NCBI GenBank assembly: GCA_032622095.1
Contig: CP136067.1
Location: 134,853,990-134,917,989, forward strand
DNA from: Siphonodentalium dalli
Taxonomy: Eukaryota; Mollusca; Scaphopoda; Gadilida; Siphonodentaliidae
Reading direction: 5' to 3'
Length of the DNA: 64,000 nt
Part shown: one piece after another, positions 33,319 through 46,009 of the stretch
Position numbering within the stretch: position 1 is the first letter of the stretch
Layout: each line of letters starts with the position of its first letter
Notes under the pieces: generated by a model
The model's input: the letters and a program-made list of their open reading frames with translations, nothing else
Databases searched by the model: none
What the model was told of the DNA's origin: nothing
Made by a program: the position numbers and the translations under genes

Positions 33319-35540
33319 TCTATTATATATTTTGGAAGATCTGTCTGTCTGTGTGTCTGTCTGTCTGTAAGTGTGTTCGCGATGGACTCGAAAACGACAT
33401 AACCGATTTCGATGAAACTTGGTATGTGGGGATACTTTCGGCCGTGGAGTGACATGAGCCTGTTAATTTGCCCGTGTGACGTGACCTTGACCTTGAAATC
33501 GGGTCATTTCAAGGTCAAACGCCCGAGTATCACGGGATTTCGATGAAACTTTGTATGTGGGGGTACTTTCGGCCGGCGAGTGGCATATGCCTATTAATTT
33601 GCCCGTACGACGTGACCTTGACCTTGAACCCGGGTCATTTCAAGGTCAAACGCCCGAATATCACGGGATTTCGATGAAAATTAGTGTCTAGGGATACTTT
33701 CGTATGGGGAGTCTCATAAGCCTATTCATTTGCCCGTGCGACGTGACATTGACCTTGAAATCGGGTCAATTCAAGGTCAAATCGCGAATTTTGATGGGAT
33801 TTCTACGAAATTTGATACATATGGTTACTTTTGTCCACTGAGTGTTTTGGACGGGTCAAATCGTGACCCCGACCTGACCTTGACCTTAAAAATGATCAAT
33901 TCAAGGTCATAGAGAAGAATAATATATCAATTTGGTGGAAATCTGGGCTAAAAATAGTTTATTAAATCAATTGTTGATGCCCCACCCCTGCAACGCTGAC
34001 TCGAACAACGCCATATCGCGGAGGTGATTATGTATGCGTTTGGTGGAAATCGGCGACAAAACTATTTCACCATATTTTTTTATTTTGCCGACCTCTCCCC
34101 TTTCTTCCCCTGACACCAACAGCGTCACTTTAGAAAATTTAAACCCGCACTATTATCTTCCTTGTAAAAGTTACCCCTCTTAGAACGCCTTGGTGCCATC
34201 TCGATTGTACCGCGTGAAGTTATATATAGAAAGCACACAGACAGACAGAAAGACAGACAGCACGATTTATTTCTCGTATCATTTGAGAAGAACGTGTCTG
34301 AATTTGATGGTAATTGGTACTAAAAATATTTTGTATCAGTTTTGGTGACATTCCCGTCCCTATTCCGGACTCAAGCTGCACACACTAAGACTCATTAGAG
34401 ATTAGAGATGCATATATATGAAATTAGTGAAAATTGGCGAGTATACAAATTCGTATCAAATTTAAGGTCCCCAAATCTCTCACCCATAGGGCACCAGTTT
34501 GGTGTATCTAAACCACACGATAAGATTCCTCGTGTCACTGAGAAGAATATGTATCAATCTGGTGGAAATCGGCGCTAAACATATTGATATCATTTTTTGT
34601 GTTCCTCTCACCTCTATACACCACTAACTCGAATGGCCCCACTTGTGACATCCTCAAACCACACAAACCATATCTCCTGATATCATGGAGATGATTATTT
34701 ATAAGTTTGGTGCTAATCGGCGACGAAACAATTTTTATCAAATTTGGTGCCCACCCCTCCCCATCTTTCACACAAACAGCACCACTATGGCGTCTTTAAA
34801 TCACACGATTAGATTCCTCGTCTCATGGATAAGAACGTGTATCAATTTGGTGGAAATTGGAGCTAAAAACATGTGCATCAATTTTGGTGCCCCCTCCCTT
34901 TCAATGCACCCCTGACTCGAATGAGGTCACATTTGACAGATTTAAGCCACACAATTAGACTACTCATACCATGGGGATGATTTTGTATAAGTGTGGTGGC
35001 AATCGGTGACTAAACCAATTATTATCAAATTAGTGCCCCCCCCCCCCAATATATCATCCAAACGACAACTTTTTGGCGTTGTTAAATCGCATAATTAGAT
35101 TCCTTGTATCATGAAGAAGAATATATATCAATTTGGTGGAAATCGGCGCTAAAATTAGTTTTATCAATTTTGGTGCACCTCTCCCCTTCCGCGCATCCCT
35201 GACTCGAACGACGCCACTTTTGACACATTTAAACCACACCGTTAGATTCTTCATATCATGGACATGATTATATGTAAGTTTCGTGGCAATCGGCGCCAAA
35301 AAAAATTCTGACCCTCCCCCTTTTCTGCCCCTGACAACAACGACGTCACTTTAGAAAATTCTAACCCCGACCATTATCTTTCTCGTAAAAAGCTACCCCT
35401 AGTAGACCCCTTTGGTGTCATCTAGATGGTCCCCTGTGGATTTCTATAGAACACAGACAGACATGGTCCCCTGTGAATTTCTATAGAACACAGACAGACA
35501 GACAGACAGACAGACAGACGTTCGCAAATATAGATATAGA
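33319..35540 (+). mobile_element. Minisatellite-rich Helitron-like element
   Basis: Starts TCTATTATATATTTTGGAAG then a TCTG run, directly after CTAG. It carries about four ~132-bp units (GGGATTTCGATGAAACTT, GACGTGACCTTGACCTTGAA; 33,404-33,930). It then holds ~130-bp half-units to 35,440 (TCAATTTGGTGGAAATCGGC alternating with ATGATTATNTATAAGTTTGG). It ends in CAGACAGACAGACAGACAGA, CGTTCGCAAATATAGATATA, roughly complementary to its own 5' end. No CTAG hairpin is seen at the right end, so its class is less sure. Several 70-80-codon frames are repeat artefacts. Confidence 0.6.
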
Positions 35541-35599
35541 AGATATATAAGACAAGTGTATAAGCAAAGGATTTTCGCCAAATTTCAGGAAGCTCTAGT

Positions 35600-38500
35600 C
35601 ATGCATGAGGGTATCACCCCCCCCCCCCCCCTGAATCCTGAATACCAGTTAATTTTGGTGGGTGAATCCTGAATAAATGTTTAGAAATAATATGCGATAA
35701 ATGACATACAAATTGACTGTTTTAATATACCGGTTAATTAAAAGTTTGGAATTGGAACACAAATCAAATATAGTTTCCGGACGTTATCCGGTTAACGACC
35801 GAAGAGACGCCGGTCGCGTTATGGGCGTTATGAGGCCGTTATGGTACTAGTCCAGGAGATATTGGTCGACCTCTGCACCCCCCCCAGGACTTAACTTCAC
35901 CCCACTAATTTTCTTCCTTAAGGTCTCCTCTAATTTTTTTCACTTGTTAACAAGAAAAAAAAGTGGCCGCAGAGACTCCAGACAAGATGGCGTCCATCAT
36001 GGCGGCCATTTTTTTTAAATGCACCAGGTCTCTTTGATCGCCATTATAGTACAGATGATAGCACATGCGGTCTTGTTTTCCGCTCGATGCGTTATGCTAA
36101 TATACAACCCTTACAAATTAGCCAAAACTCCGACACCAGAATCCAATATGGCGGCCAAGATGGCCGCCGAAATGTGAAAATATGCTATTTTTCTGACATG
36201 TTACCACCTTTCGTTTGTCTCTGTGGGCAAATGTTAGAATTTTTGCGTCATATTATACATTTATCATATAGAGGAGTCATTGGCGAACACATGGGGACCA
36301 TAATATGCATTCATTGCGGGATATTTTTGTCCGATATCACGTTTTCCCAAATGCCGGCATCATAGGTCGAAGCCGAATCTCCGTTAATAACGGGATGTTA
36401 TGTTTCGAATCAATGAATGTTATTGCTATTATAACAACACCCATGCATATATATTTGCAGGAGATACTCGAGCTAGGATTCCTCTTATACCTGAGTTGAG
36501 GAATATTTACCCAAATCCAAGATGGCGGCCAAAATGGCCACCAGAAATAAAAAAATCGCCGAAAATCGCTGATTTTAACATCAGTGAGCATTATTGTCAT
36601 GACAACTCCACACCTGCTTACTATTGTAAGTTGGGAACACTTAGGCGAAGAACTTTCCTTGTACCATATCCAAATAAAAGTCCCCCAAATCCAAAATGGC
36701 GCCCACAATGGCGGACAGATTTTGAATAATCACCGAAATTCCCTCATATTCACATCATTGGGCATTATTGTCGAGACAACTCCACCCATGCTTACAATTG
36801 AGTTGGAAATACTGAGGTGAAGTAATTACATTACATCTCATGCAAGAAATTGTTTTCCAAATCGAAGATGGCGGCCAAAATGGCGACCGAAATTTGAAAA
36901 CAAATCTACATTCCTTTACTTTCTTAGGATGGGAGTTATTGTTTCGCGATTTCTATCCACCGTTACATGTTGATATGGAATAGTGACATGAAGTATTCAT
37001 TAGAGTTTGGCAATTGATACTCACAGCCAAGATCGCTGGTAAATTGGCGGCTAGAAATTGAAAAGAAATCGATATTTTCACATATTAATTTCAACCTTTT
37101 GTCATAATATCGGTATGTATGGACGAAATTGTACATAAACCATCTACTAGTTCAACTTAAAGGTATCAAAACGCATAACATAGCTCGTATCCTTCTGGAA
37201 AGATGAAACACCACAATTAATATCGCGATGTGGCATTTCGAAATCCAGTCTCCACTTAGCGCCGATAATGGCCGTAAGCGTAGGTGCGCCGAATAGTTAT
37301 ATCACAACAATTACCTGATAACAGATTCTGATTTGCCACGTCACGTCCATAATTATCTGGACCAGCTTCCATTTATTTGTCTGATAAATCTAGGTCGCTC
37401 ACACCGACAAAGTATTCACCACTTCCTGGTAGTAGGGTCCCTCTAATCATAACGTTTCAAACAATTCATTTTCCGGTGTCTAGCTTACAGAAGGTCATCT
37501 CTATGTATGTGCCTCACACCCCATGGGATAACGACATGTACACCTGGCGAACCAGTTAGCTAGTCACTTCTCAATAGATAGTTCGTCAACTCACACTCAG
37601 CGAACGCATTGGCATATGTGGACAACTTCGACAGTGTTTCGAAGGTTGCTAGTTGTCTCATTCCCTTGGACAGATGTCTATCAGCTAAGGAGAAGACCCT
37701 AGTGTACAGACTACCCACACTTCTTGACCATTATCCGAGCAAACTGTGTGACGCCCCGCAGTTGTCTCGTCGAATATCTCCCAGCCGAGAAGAACAATGC
37801 TCGCGGTGCTAGTGATAGTGGGAATGAAATGGGCCACTGTATACACCACCCCTACACCTGGTGCATGTTTAAGATATCGAATGTCACGCGTGTCGGTTTT
37901 GTTTAGCCTTTCTGATTCAACTACGTACACTTTTGTCTGGATAATAATATGCTAGCCTCCCTCAAAACAGTCGAATGGACTAAAGGATAATGTCTTTATA
38001 GCATGGATGTATGCGTGTTTTGTTATCCTCTCTCGGGGTTAGTGTCAGTATGTGGGCGGTATTATTCAAGAGAATGTCAGGAACTGTGGTGCATTTATTT
38101 CACTATGTGTTTAAAGAACAATTTACAGTCTCGATGGCGATGGCTGTGGCCGTTGGGGAACGCGACCTTTATGATCATATAGCTTTATATATATAACTTT
38201 ATAATATAGTAGTTAATGTCTCATGCAGGAAAATGGTCGCATTGGTGATGTTATCAAGAAATCACTTGGTGTACCAACGTGTGTTGAACTGAATGCAAGA
38301 GCTCATCAACGTAACATTCCTCTGGATGTTCTTCGCGTTGAACATTTCACCCTTTTGTTGATGGCATTTGTACTTTCTTGAACCATACCACCCAGCGTGA
38401 GTATGACATATCAACCAACTATCAAAGGTATCGCCTTTAAGACTACACCACAGTCTTTGTGGGGCTTATACAGCAGTAGCCAATGGCATACCCCTGGTCC

Positions 38501-41012
38501 AGTTGTTTAAGAACGGCTTCCAAACGGATGGGAACATATAATCTTAGCATACAAGGAAAGCAAAGCCACACAAGAGATCCTGTCTGAATCTAAAACATAA
38601 CAAAATAAGGGGCGGTACAGTCATGGTCCAATTTCATTTCCACTATCATGATACATACCCACAAACTAGCACCGTGTGTATTGTTATCATCTGCTTGGAT
38701 CTGTTCGGTGAGACGATTGCTGGACGCCAACAAGCTTGTTCTTATGATCATGTTCAAGGAGTTTGGGTATATTATGCATTATGGTCTTCTACGCCTTAGC
38801 AGAATTGCATCCGGCAAATGTCGGGCTTTCAACATTCGAAGCCATATACAGAAGTTGTCCGGGTACGTCAGTGCATTAGATGAGTATGTGAATTGATGAA
38901 CCATATATTGAGAAGTGGCTGTTTGGGAAGATCACCAGGCGTACACGTTGTTATCCCCATTAGGTCACCAACGCTGACAATACGCAGATAGATAGGTCCT
39001 TATGAAAGCTAGTATACGCATCGACCGAATACCTTTATAGTGTATTGCACAAGATGACGCATATACCCCATATGTAGCATCTGAATTATACCATAAGCTA
39101 TACCACGAATGAAGCTCGCTAAGAATTCCAAGCTTTCGAAACCAACACGTGAGCTGGACACCGGCATATGTATTGTTTGAAACATTGCGATTAGTGGCAC
39201 ACTCCTACAAAGAAGAGTAGTGAACTGTTGTTGTGAGTGAGATAGATTAATATGACGAAGAGACGGAAACGAGTCTAGATAATGCTGAATGTGGCAATTC
39301 AGAATAAGCTCAGGTACTGTTGTTTTGATTCTTGGAAGTCATAATATGACTATTCGGCGCACATATATACGGTTACGGCCAGTATGAGCCCTTAGTGGAG
39401 AATGGATTTTGAAATGCCACATTGCGATTGTGGGTTTTCATCCTTCCAAAAGGCTACGACTTACATTGGAACTAATATATGGCTTATATTATGTACCGTT
39501 TTGTTTATACAAATCAATATTATGACAAAAAGTTGAAATAAGTATGTGATAATATCGGCTTCTTTTCAATTTCTGCCCGCCAGTTTGGCCGCCATATTGA
39601 CTCTGAGTATCACTTGCCAAACCCTAATGAATAATTCATACATATCAACATGTAATGGTGGTAGAAATCGCGAAACAATAACGCCCATCCTAAGAAAGTA
39701 AAGGAATGTAGGCGTGTTTTCAAATTTCGGTCGCCATTTTGGCCGCCATCTTCGATTTGGAAAACAATTTCTTGCATGAGATGTAAGGTAATTACTTCAC
39801 CTCAGTATTTCCAACTCAACTGTACGCATGGATGGAGTTGTCTCGACAATAATGCCCAATGATGTGAATATGAGGGAATTTCGGTAATTTTTCAAAATCT
39901 GTCCGCCATTGTGGGCGCCATTTTGGGTTTGGGGGACTTTTATTTGGATATGGTACAAGGAAAGTTCTTCGCCTAAGTGTTCCCAACTTACAATAGTAAG
40001 CAGGTGTGGAGTTGTCATGACAATAATGCTCACTGATGTTAAAATCAGCGATTTTCGGCGATTTTGTATTTCTGGTGGCCATTTTGGCCGCCATCTTGGA
40101 TTTGGGTAAATATTCCTCAACTCAGGTATAAGAGGAATCCTAGCTCGAGTATCTCCTGCAAATATATATGCATGGGTGTTGTTATAATAGCAATAAGATT
40201 CATTGATTCGAAACATAACATCCCGTTATTAGCGGAGATTCGGCTTTGACCTATGATACCGGCATTTGGGAAAACGTGATATCGGACACAAATATCCCGC
40301 AATGAATGCATATTATGGTCCCCATGTGTTCGTCAATGACTCCTCTATATGATAAATGTATAACATGAGGCAAAAATTCTAACATTTTCCCACAGAGACA
40401 AACGAAAGGTGGTAACATGTCAGAAAAATAGCATATTTTCACATTTCGGCGGCCATCTTGGCCGCCATATTGGATTCTGGTGTCGGATTTTTGGCTAATT
40501 TGTAAGGGTTGTATATTAGCATAACGAATCGAGCGGAAAACAAGACCGCATGTGCTATCATCTTTACTATAATGGCGATCAAAGAGACCTGGTGCATTAA
40601 AAAAAAATGGCCGCCATGATGGACGCCATCTTGTCTGGAGTCTCTGCGGCCACTTTTTTTTCTTGTTAACAAGTGAAAAAAATTAGAGGAGACCTTAAGG
40701 AAGAAAATTAGTGGGGTGAAGTTAAGTCCTGGGGGGGGTGCAGAGGTCGACCAATATCTCCTGGACTATACGATTAATGATACTTTATGATGGCATGGTG
40801 GTCGAATATGCCCAAGAAGCTATTCTACCCACTCATTCATACAAATAACTAGCACCAAATATTATTTTGCGCCATCAAAACCTGCGTCCATGATGTTTTG
40901 CTTGAACCCGAATACCAGTTAATTCGGGGGGTATGAATCCCGCGTACGGCTTCAAAACACCCTGAATCCCGCGTACAGAAAGGGGGGGGTGATACCCTCA
41001 TGCATGGAAGGG
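35600..41012. mobile_element. Giant foldback element FB-B
   Basis: A 5.4-kb palindrome. TAGTCCAGGAGATATTGGTC at 35,850 returns as GACCAATATCTCCTGGACTA at 40,748. The outermost match is ATGCATGAGGGTATCACCCC (35,601) against GGGGTGATACCCTCATGCAT. Arms pair continuously to about 37,350 / 39,330 and again at 37,437-37,490 / 39,145-39,200. The arms carry spaced AAGATGGCGGCCAAAATGGC-type blocks. The middle ~1.6 kb is weakly paired or unpaired. Inward-facing open frames in the two arms (37,377-37,559 plus; 39,009-39,200 minus) share a FQTIH-PVSS peptide only because the arms are inverted copies. No transposase recognised. Confidence 0.85.
37500..39020. other. Central region of FB-B
   Basis: About 1.5 kb between the arms. 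Frames at 37,609-37,812, 38,011-38,196 and 38,648-38,896 (plus) total ~60-80 codons each. They show no catalytic triad, zinc finger or other domain I can name. It could be the decayed remnant of a coding core, but this cannot be shown by eye. Confidence 0.35.
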
Positions 41013-41136
41013 TTAAAGTGGCATAAAGTTTGCCAATGTTTATACACTGTAGGGTCTCTCTCACTTAGAGTGACTATCAGCAATCGAGCAAAGTACTTTC
41101 TAACTATACACCCGATCCGCATAGCAAAATCAGTTA

Positions 41137-41282
41137 CAGTAATGCCCTAAATAATCGACCCATTAACCACAGCAGAATTATGGGTAACTTTTCAGGATTT
41201 AGTCGGAAATATGGCTTGTTGCCATTCATCGGAAAGCTCTCAATGAGAGCTTTCCGGTGAATGGAAACAATCCATATTTATG
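41137..41282. mobile_element. Half copy of hairpin MITE family H
   Basis: CAGTAATGCCCTAAATAATC, TTAACCACAGCAGAATTATG, GGATTTAGTCGGAAATATGG and CATTCATCGGAAAGCTCTCA match the left arm of 15,610-15,836, followed by only the start of the right arm. Confidence 0.8.
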
Positions 41283-41714
41283 AACGGTTGGCTGTCAAAA
41301 TTTATGGGAGGTGTTGGTGTTTTTTTTCGATATGATTTTTTTCTCTCCATTTTAAGGGTAGTGTGACGTTTGTCAAAACTGCAGTGTGACGCAATACATT
41401 GACAAGTACTTTTGGGCACATTTTCGTGTGTCTAATTTGACGTTCTTTACTTTTTAATACTCGGGCAAGGTCAACCCTTTCCTTCGAATACAGGCCAGCG
41501 GGATTTGTTAACACTGAGGCCTATGCAAATCATTTGGTGTATATATTGTAACCTACATTGTTGGAATTTGATGCTGGAACTGAGGATTGTACTATACGAT
41601 GGGGTTCATATCACCGAGAGAGACACCAAAAGTGGCTATAATTTAATTAGTCTAATGATTATACGGATATCGTCGGCCCGTCCTCTTTCGTCCAATCAGC
41701 ATCGTCGATGGATC

Positions 41715-42726
41715 TGTCGTCGTCGGTCTTCATCCTAGTGTAATATCTATAGGTACATATTGGTTGACAGCCATCGTATCGTCCCGGTCTTCATCCTAGT
41801 GTAATATCCAGGTACATATTGGTTGACAGCCATCGTATCGTCCCGGTCTTCATCCTAGTGTAATATCTAGGTACATATTGGTTGACAGCCATCGTATCGT
41901 CCCGGTCTTCATCCTAGTGTAATATCTAGGTACATATTGGTTGACAGCCATCGTATCGTCCCGGTCTTCATCCTAGTGTAATATCTAGGTACATATTGGT
42001 TGACAGCCATCGTATCGTCCCGGTCTTCATCCTAGTGTAATATCTAGGTACATATTGGTTGACAGCCATCGTATCGTCCCGGTCTTCATCCTAGTGTAAT
42101 ATCTAGGTACATATTGGTTGACAGCCATCGTATCGTCCCGGTCTTCATCCTAGTGTAATATCTAGGTACATATTGGTTGACAGCCATCGTATCGTCCCGG
42201 TCTTCATCCTAGTGTAATATCTAGGTACATATTGGTTGACAGCCATCGTATCGTCCCGGTCTTCATCCTAGTGTAATATCTAGGTACATATTGGTTGACA
42301 GCCATCGTATCGTCCCGGCCTTCATACTAGTGTAATATCTAGGTACATATTGGTTGACAGCCATCGTATCGTCCCGGTCTTCATCCTAGTGTAATATCTA
42401 GGTACATATTGGTTGACAGCCATCGTATCGTCCCGGTCTTCATCCTAGTGTAATATCCAGGTACATATTGGTTGACAGCCATCGTATCGTCCCGGTCTTC
42501 ATCCTAGTGTAATATCTAGGTACATATTGGTTGACAGCCATCGTATCGTCCCGGTCTTCATCCTAGTGTAATATCTAGGTACATATTGGTTGACAGCCAT
42601 CGTATCGTCCCGGTCTTCATCCTAGTGTAATATCTAGGTACATATTGGTTGACAGCCATCGTATCGTCCCGGTCTTCATCCTAGTGTAATATCTAGGTAC
42701 ATATTGGTTGACAGCCATCGTATCGT
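41715..42726 (+). repeat. 59-bp satellite array, 17 units
   Basis: GGTTGACAG occurs at 41,762 and then every 59 bases through 42,706, i.e. 17 occurrences. The unit contains GGTACATATTGGTTGACAGC, CATCGTATCGTCCCGGTCTT and CATCCTAGTGTAATATC. Units are almost identical. The few variants are CTATAGG in the first unit, CCAGG in two units, and GGCCTTCATACTAG in one. Edges decay into GTCGTCGGTCTTCATCCTAG on the left and TATCGTTCCGAGCC on the right. 59 is not a multiple of 3 and stops occur in every frame, so it is not coding. Confidence 0.95.
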
Positions 42727-42852
42727 TCCGAGCCGAGTCCTTGATAATAGCATGCAGCCTGAGGAGCAGAGCGGAAGTAAGGCTTCTGTCTTTCGGCTAA
42801 ACCCTATCCGATTGCGCCCGGATGCCGATCTCATGATGGAGCATGTCTCTGT

Positions 42853-43765
42853 TCCGAAGGTTCGCTATTCGGAAGGTTCGCTATTCGGAAGGTTCTCTAT
42901 TCCGAAGGTTTCCTATTCCGAAGGTTCTCTATTCCGAATGTTTTTTTTATTCTATTACAAACGAGGACCTTTCCTTGTGGACGACATGCGACGAACCGAC
43001 TTGCAAGTTTCATCCATACACAGAACGACACGATGTGTAAATAGGTTTGTCGATACGGCACGAGTGCTGTCGCGGAAGGTTGGAACGAGAGGCGCTTGCG
43101 CCTCGAGTTATATCCTTCCGCGACAGCACGAGTGCCGTATCGAAAAACCCATTTACACATCGTGTCGTTCTGTGTTTATTGCACGCTTCGCGTACTAGAA
43201 TCCGTGCATTAAAAATTCAGGCTTAGAATGTTTATTTAGGCACACAGAGGGCGTGTTTTGTCATGTGTGATGCTTTTATTTTATAGTTCCGGTTTCATGG
43301 TTGAGGCGAACGTCATGTACGTCATTTTACGTCACTGAGATGCGTATGGAACGTACATGTACATGTACGTTCCATACGTATTTGTTAATATGGAACAGCA
43401 ATAATACTGTACTTCTGGGAACAAGCGTGTAATAAAAAGACAGGATGCCAGTTCGGTCGGACTTTATCCCTCATTTTGTTTCGGTCATGCAGTCACCATA
43501 TGTTTCCATAATAAACAATAAACTTATACTGTATGTCTTCCTGATAATAATACCCGACATCTGAAACAATTTGGAAATTAAAATGGGGTGTATTAATGTT
43601 CTACGGGAATACAAGTGTAATAGTATTTTTCATTTTGGGGGGGGGGGGGGGGTGTGTGAATTTGTATGAATTTCTGAATAAACACGTCCAGAATAGCGAA
43701 CCTTCGGAATGAAGAACCTTCGGAATAGTGAACCTTTTGAATAAAGAACTTTCGGAATAGAAACC
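42853..43765. mobile_element. Foldback-like element FB-C with 16-bp repeat arms
   Basis: Left arm: five units of period 16 bp (GAAGG at 42,856, 42,872, 42,888, 42,904 and 42,920; unit like ATTCCGAAGGTTCTCT). Right arm: four units in reverse complement (CCTTCGGAA at 43,702, 43,718, 43,734 and 43,750). The interior holds a family F copy. The inverted tandem arms resemble FB-D, but only ~80 bp per arm is left, so the call is moderate. Confidence 0.6.
43000..43440 (+). repeat. Family F repeat with ~60-bp perfect-type stem, copy 2
   Basis: 43,018-43,175 is a large inverted repeat. ACACAGAACGACACGATGTG, TCGATACGGCACGAGTGCTG and TCGCGGAAGG pair with CCTTCCGCGACAGCACGAGT, GCCGTATCGA and CACATCGTGTCGTTCTGTGT. 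The loop has its own hairpin, GAGGCGCTTGCGCCTC. A second inverted repeat, ATGGAACGTACATGTACATG, lies at about 43,345-43,372. The rest matches 13,915-14,160. The open frame 42,704-43,198 runs through the satellite, arm and stem and is not a gene. Confidence 0.75.
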
Positions 43766-43834
43766 CTACCAATTTTTGGGCGACAGTCGCCAAGAAGTCG
43801 CCAACGTGACCAGCCATTAACACAGAAAACAATG

Positions 43835-44323
43835 TTAAAGGTACTCAATCCGATCAGACGCTCTATTATTTTTTGGCTTCGGGGGGGGGGGGTAAAAATA
43901 TTTGATTCGAGTCGAGGAACCCACCCATCAAAGCTCAGAGTGATCAGATAACGATTTTTGAAGTTTGTTATTCCTCAAGATGTGTAATAATATGTGACCC
44001 AGAATCACGTGATCGAACGGAGGGTCTCGGAAAAAAATGCGGATGAAGATGGATAACTCTAAAATCAAGTAGTAATACGGTCATATTTCGTGATACTTTA
44101 GTGATAATAAATACGGACATATTTTGTTGAACAAAATGTTGATAAATATGGGAAATTTGATACCATAGTTGACAGTGGTTAACAATATTTTGTTGCAATA
44201 AATCGATTCTGATAACTAAAGCGTATTTTGAAGAAATGTTGTTGTTGTTGTTCACACAACAGTTGTTGTTGTTGTTGTACATTGATGGTATGGGGACCGT
44301 CTGATTGGATTGAGTACCTTTAA
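43835..44323 (+). mobile_element. TTAA MITE family T1, copy 4
   Basis: 489 bp, TTAA at 43,835-43,838 and 44,320-44,323. Ends AGGTACTCAATCCGATCAGA and CTGATTGGATTGAGTACCT. Interior as in copies 1-2, with a duplicated (GTT)n tract around TTCACACAACAG that forms a small hairpin. Confidence 0.9.
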
Positions 44324-44439
44324 CCAGGACATATCGTAACAGAAACCAGCCATACCAATAACGAAACGATCATAAACAGCTAATGTGAGTTGTAAGGCCC
44401 GGTCTCACCGTATCATGCACGGTGGGGAATCACGTGGTT

Positions 44440-45410
44440 TCGAAAATGGCGGAGGCGACAGAAAAACACATCGAGAATTGAAGAAAAAGGTAATAAACTA
44501 GGATATGACAGATTACATAGTATTTTGGCAGCTACGAGCATATGCTACACTATTTTTCAAACAAGCTGATACCTCATGTGTGTCCAAACTCACATTTGTT
44601 TGCTCAACATTCTGACAAAATGTAGTCAGTTGAAGGATTTTCCGCGATGTGTCTACTGGTGTATTCCACGAACATTTTCTATTTTCATGCTTTTTCTCTG
44701 CTTGGGCCAAAAATATTGTTACTAATGTTATGTTTATTGAAAGAAAGCATATTAAGTCGGCAATATATTGAACCCTGCTTTTAAAAAATGTATTTTTCCT
44801 TGTGAATCGTAGCTTTTTCATTTTTGTGATGAGTGTACACGCACCACAATTAAGTGATGAGTTACCACGAAATTGCTCAGAACAGACTGAATAACTAGAG
44901 GATACAAAACGAGTCAACCGGCTTACACCGAAATTTACAAAAGGAGTTCAGCAAATTATGTCTGAACCGTCCATATAGGCAAGGTGCATGCCTAATTTAC
45001 TGGAATTTCGCTATAAACTGAGTCGACTTTAAGATTATATATTGCTGTATGTATATGCATGGCCCAAGCAAACCGCAAAACTACGGTACTCTTCAATTTG
45101 GGGTAATATATTAAACTGTGTAACCTAATGTAAAGCATGTGGTTAAATTACATATAATTATGCTACTGGTGCTATTAATGGTCGTTGATCACCATTTGGT
45201 AATAAGTGTAATGACCGTGTATGAAATGTTGGACCATATAATAACACGAAATAATGGCGGAGGCGACAGAAAACACAACGAGAAACGAGGGAAATGGCAA
45301 TCAAATAGTATATGACATACTGCATAGTATTTTGGCAGCTACGAGAATATGCTACAATATATTTCAAACAAGTTGTTACCTCGTGTGTGTCAAAACGCAC
45401 ACTTAATTAA
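44440..45410. repeat. ~155-bp direct repeat pair, possible duplicated exon
   Basis: 44,446-44,600 and 45,252-45,405 match: AATGGCGGAGGCGACAGAAA, TAGTATTTTGGCAGCTACGA, ATATGCTAC and TTTCAAACAAG. On the minus strand both copies keep an open frame sharing a DTHEV-CLK-VAY-RSCQNTM peptide (frames 44,513-44,917 and 45,158-45,400). On the plus strand both keep ATGGCGGAGGCGACAG. Conserved peptide similarity may only reflect nucleotide similarity. I do not recognise either reading. Confidence 0.45.
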
Positions 45411-46009
45411 CTTGTGATGTGGGCTTCACACCCATGGCCACCAAAATTAGTCAATCACTAAATTATTTGGGTGTATTTAATTCACAATTCAACTTAATAT
45501 AATTCAACCAAAGTACCATTACATTACATGCAAATTGACCGGATTTTATTTTAATACATGCTTTGGTATACACTTTCAACGTCTAGAATGAATGCATGGA
45601 AGTGTTAATTACTTCTAATCTTGTTGAAAATACGTTGTACAAATGTGAACAAACTATTTACCATTCAATTGTTTTATATTAAATGTATGGTCTGTTTTGT
45701 TATCATTGGAACCATCAAATTTACGAATGTTACGAAGTGGGTTGCTTTTACTATATGTTAGGGGAGACGTCCCGGGAAAAGTCACCGGGCAAAGCGGGAC
45801 ATCGGCATAACGTGCCTGAAACGTGCTGCGCATTTCCCGGGGAACTTGATTACGTCAGATGATTCAGTAGTGGAGTCGCTTAATGAAAACTCGTTCACTT
45901 TTGGATAGAAGCATAAAAATTTCAGGGTTGGTTGGGTATGTGGTCCTCATCAACCAGTTAGCTGGTTCCAGGTTTCTGGTGACCCCTTGACCTTCAAATG
46001 GTGTCAGAC
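45411..46009. other. Unassigned spacer
   Basis: No supported feature. Confidence 0.4.

Noticed and set aside
41715-42726. CRISPR-like array
   Set aside because: Units are contiguous and the whole 59 bp is repeated; there are no unique spacers, and the DNA is eukaryotic.
42704-43198. 164-codon ORF
   Set aside because: It crosses the satellite edge, the 16-bp array and the family F stem; composition follows the repeats.
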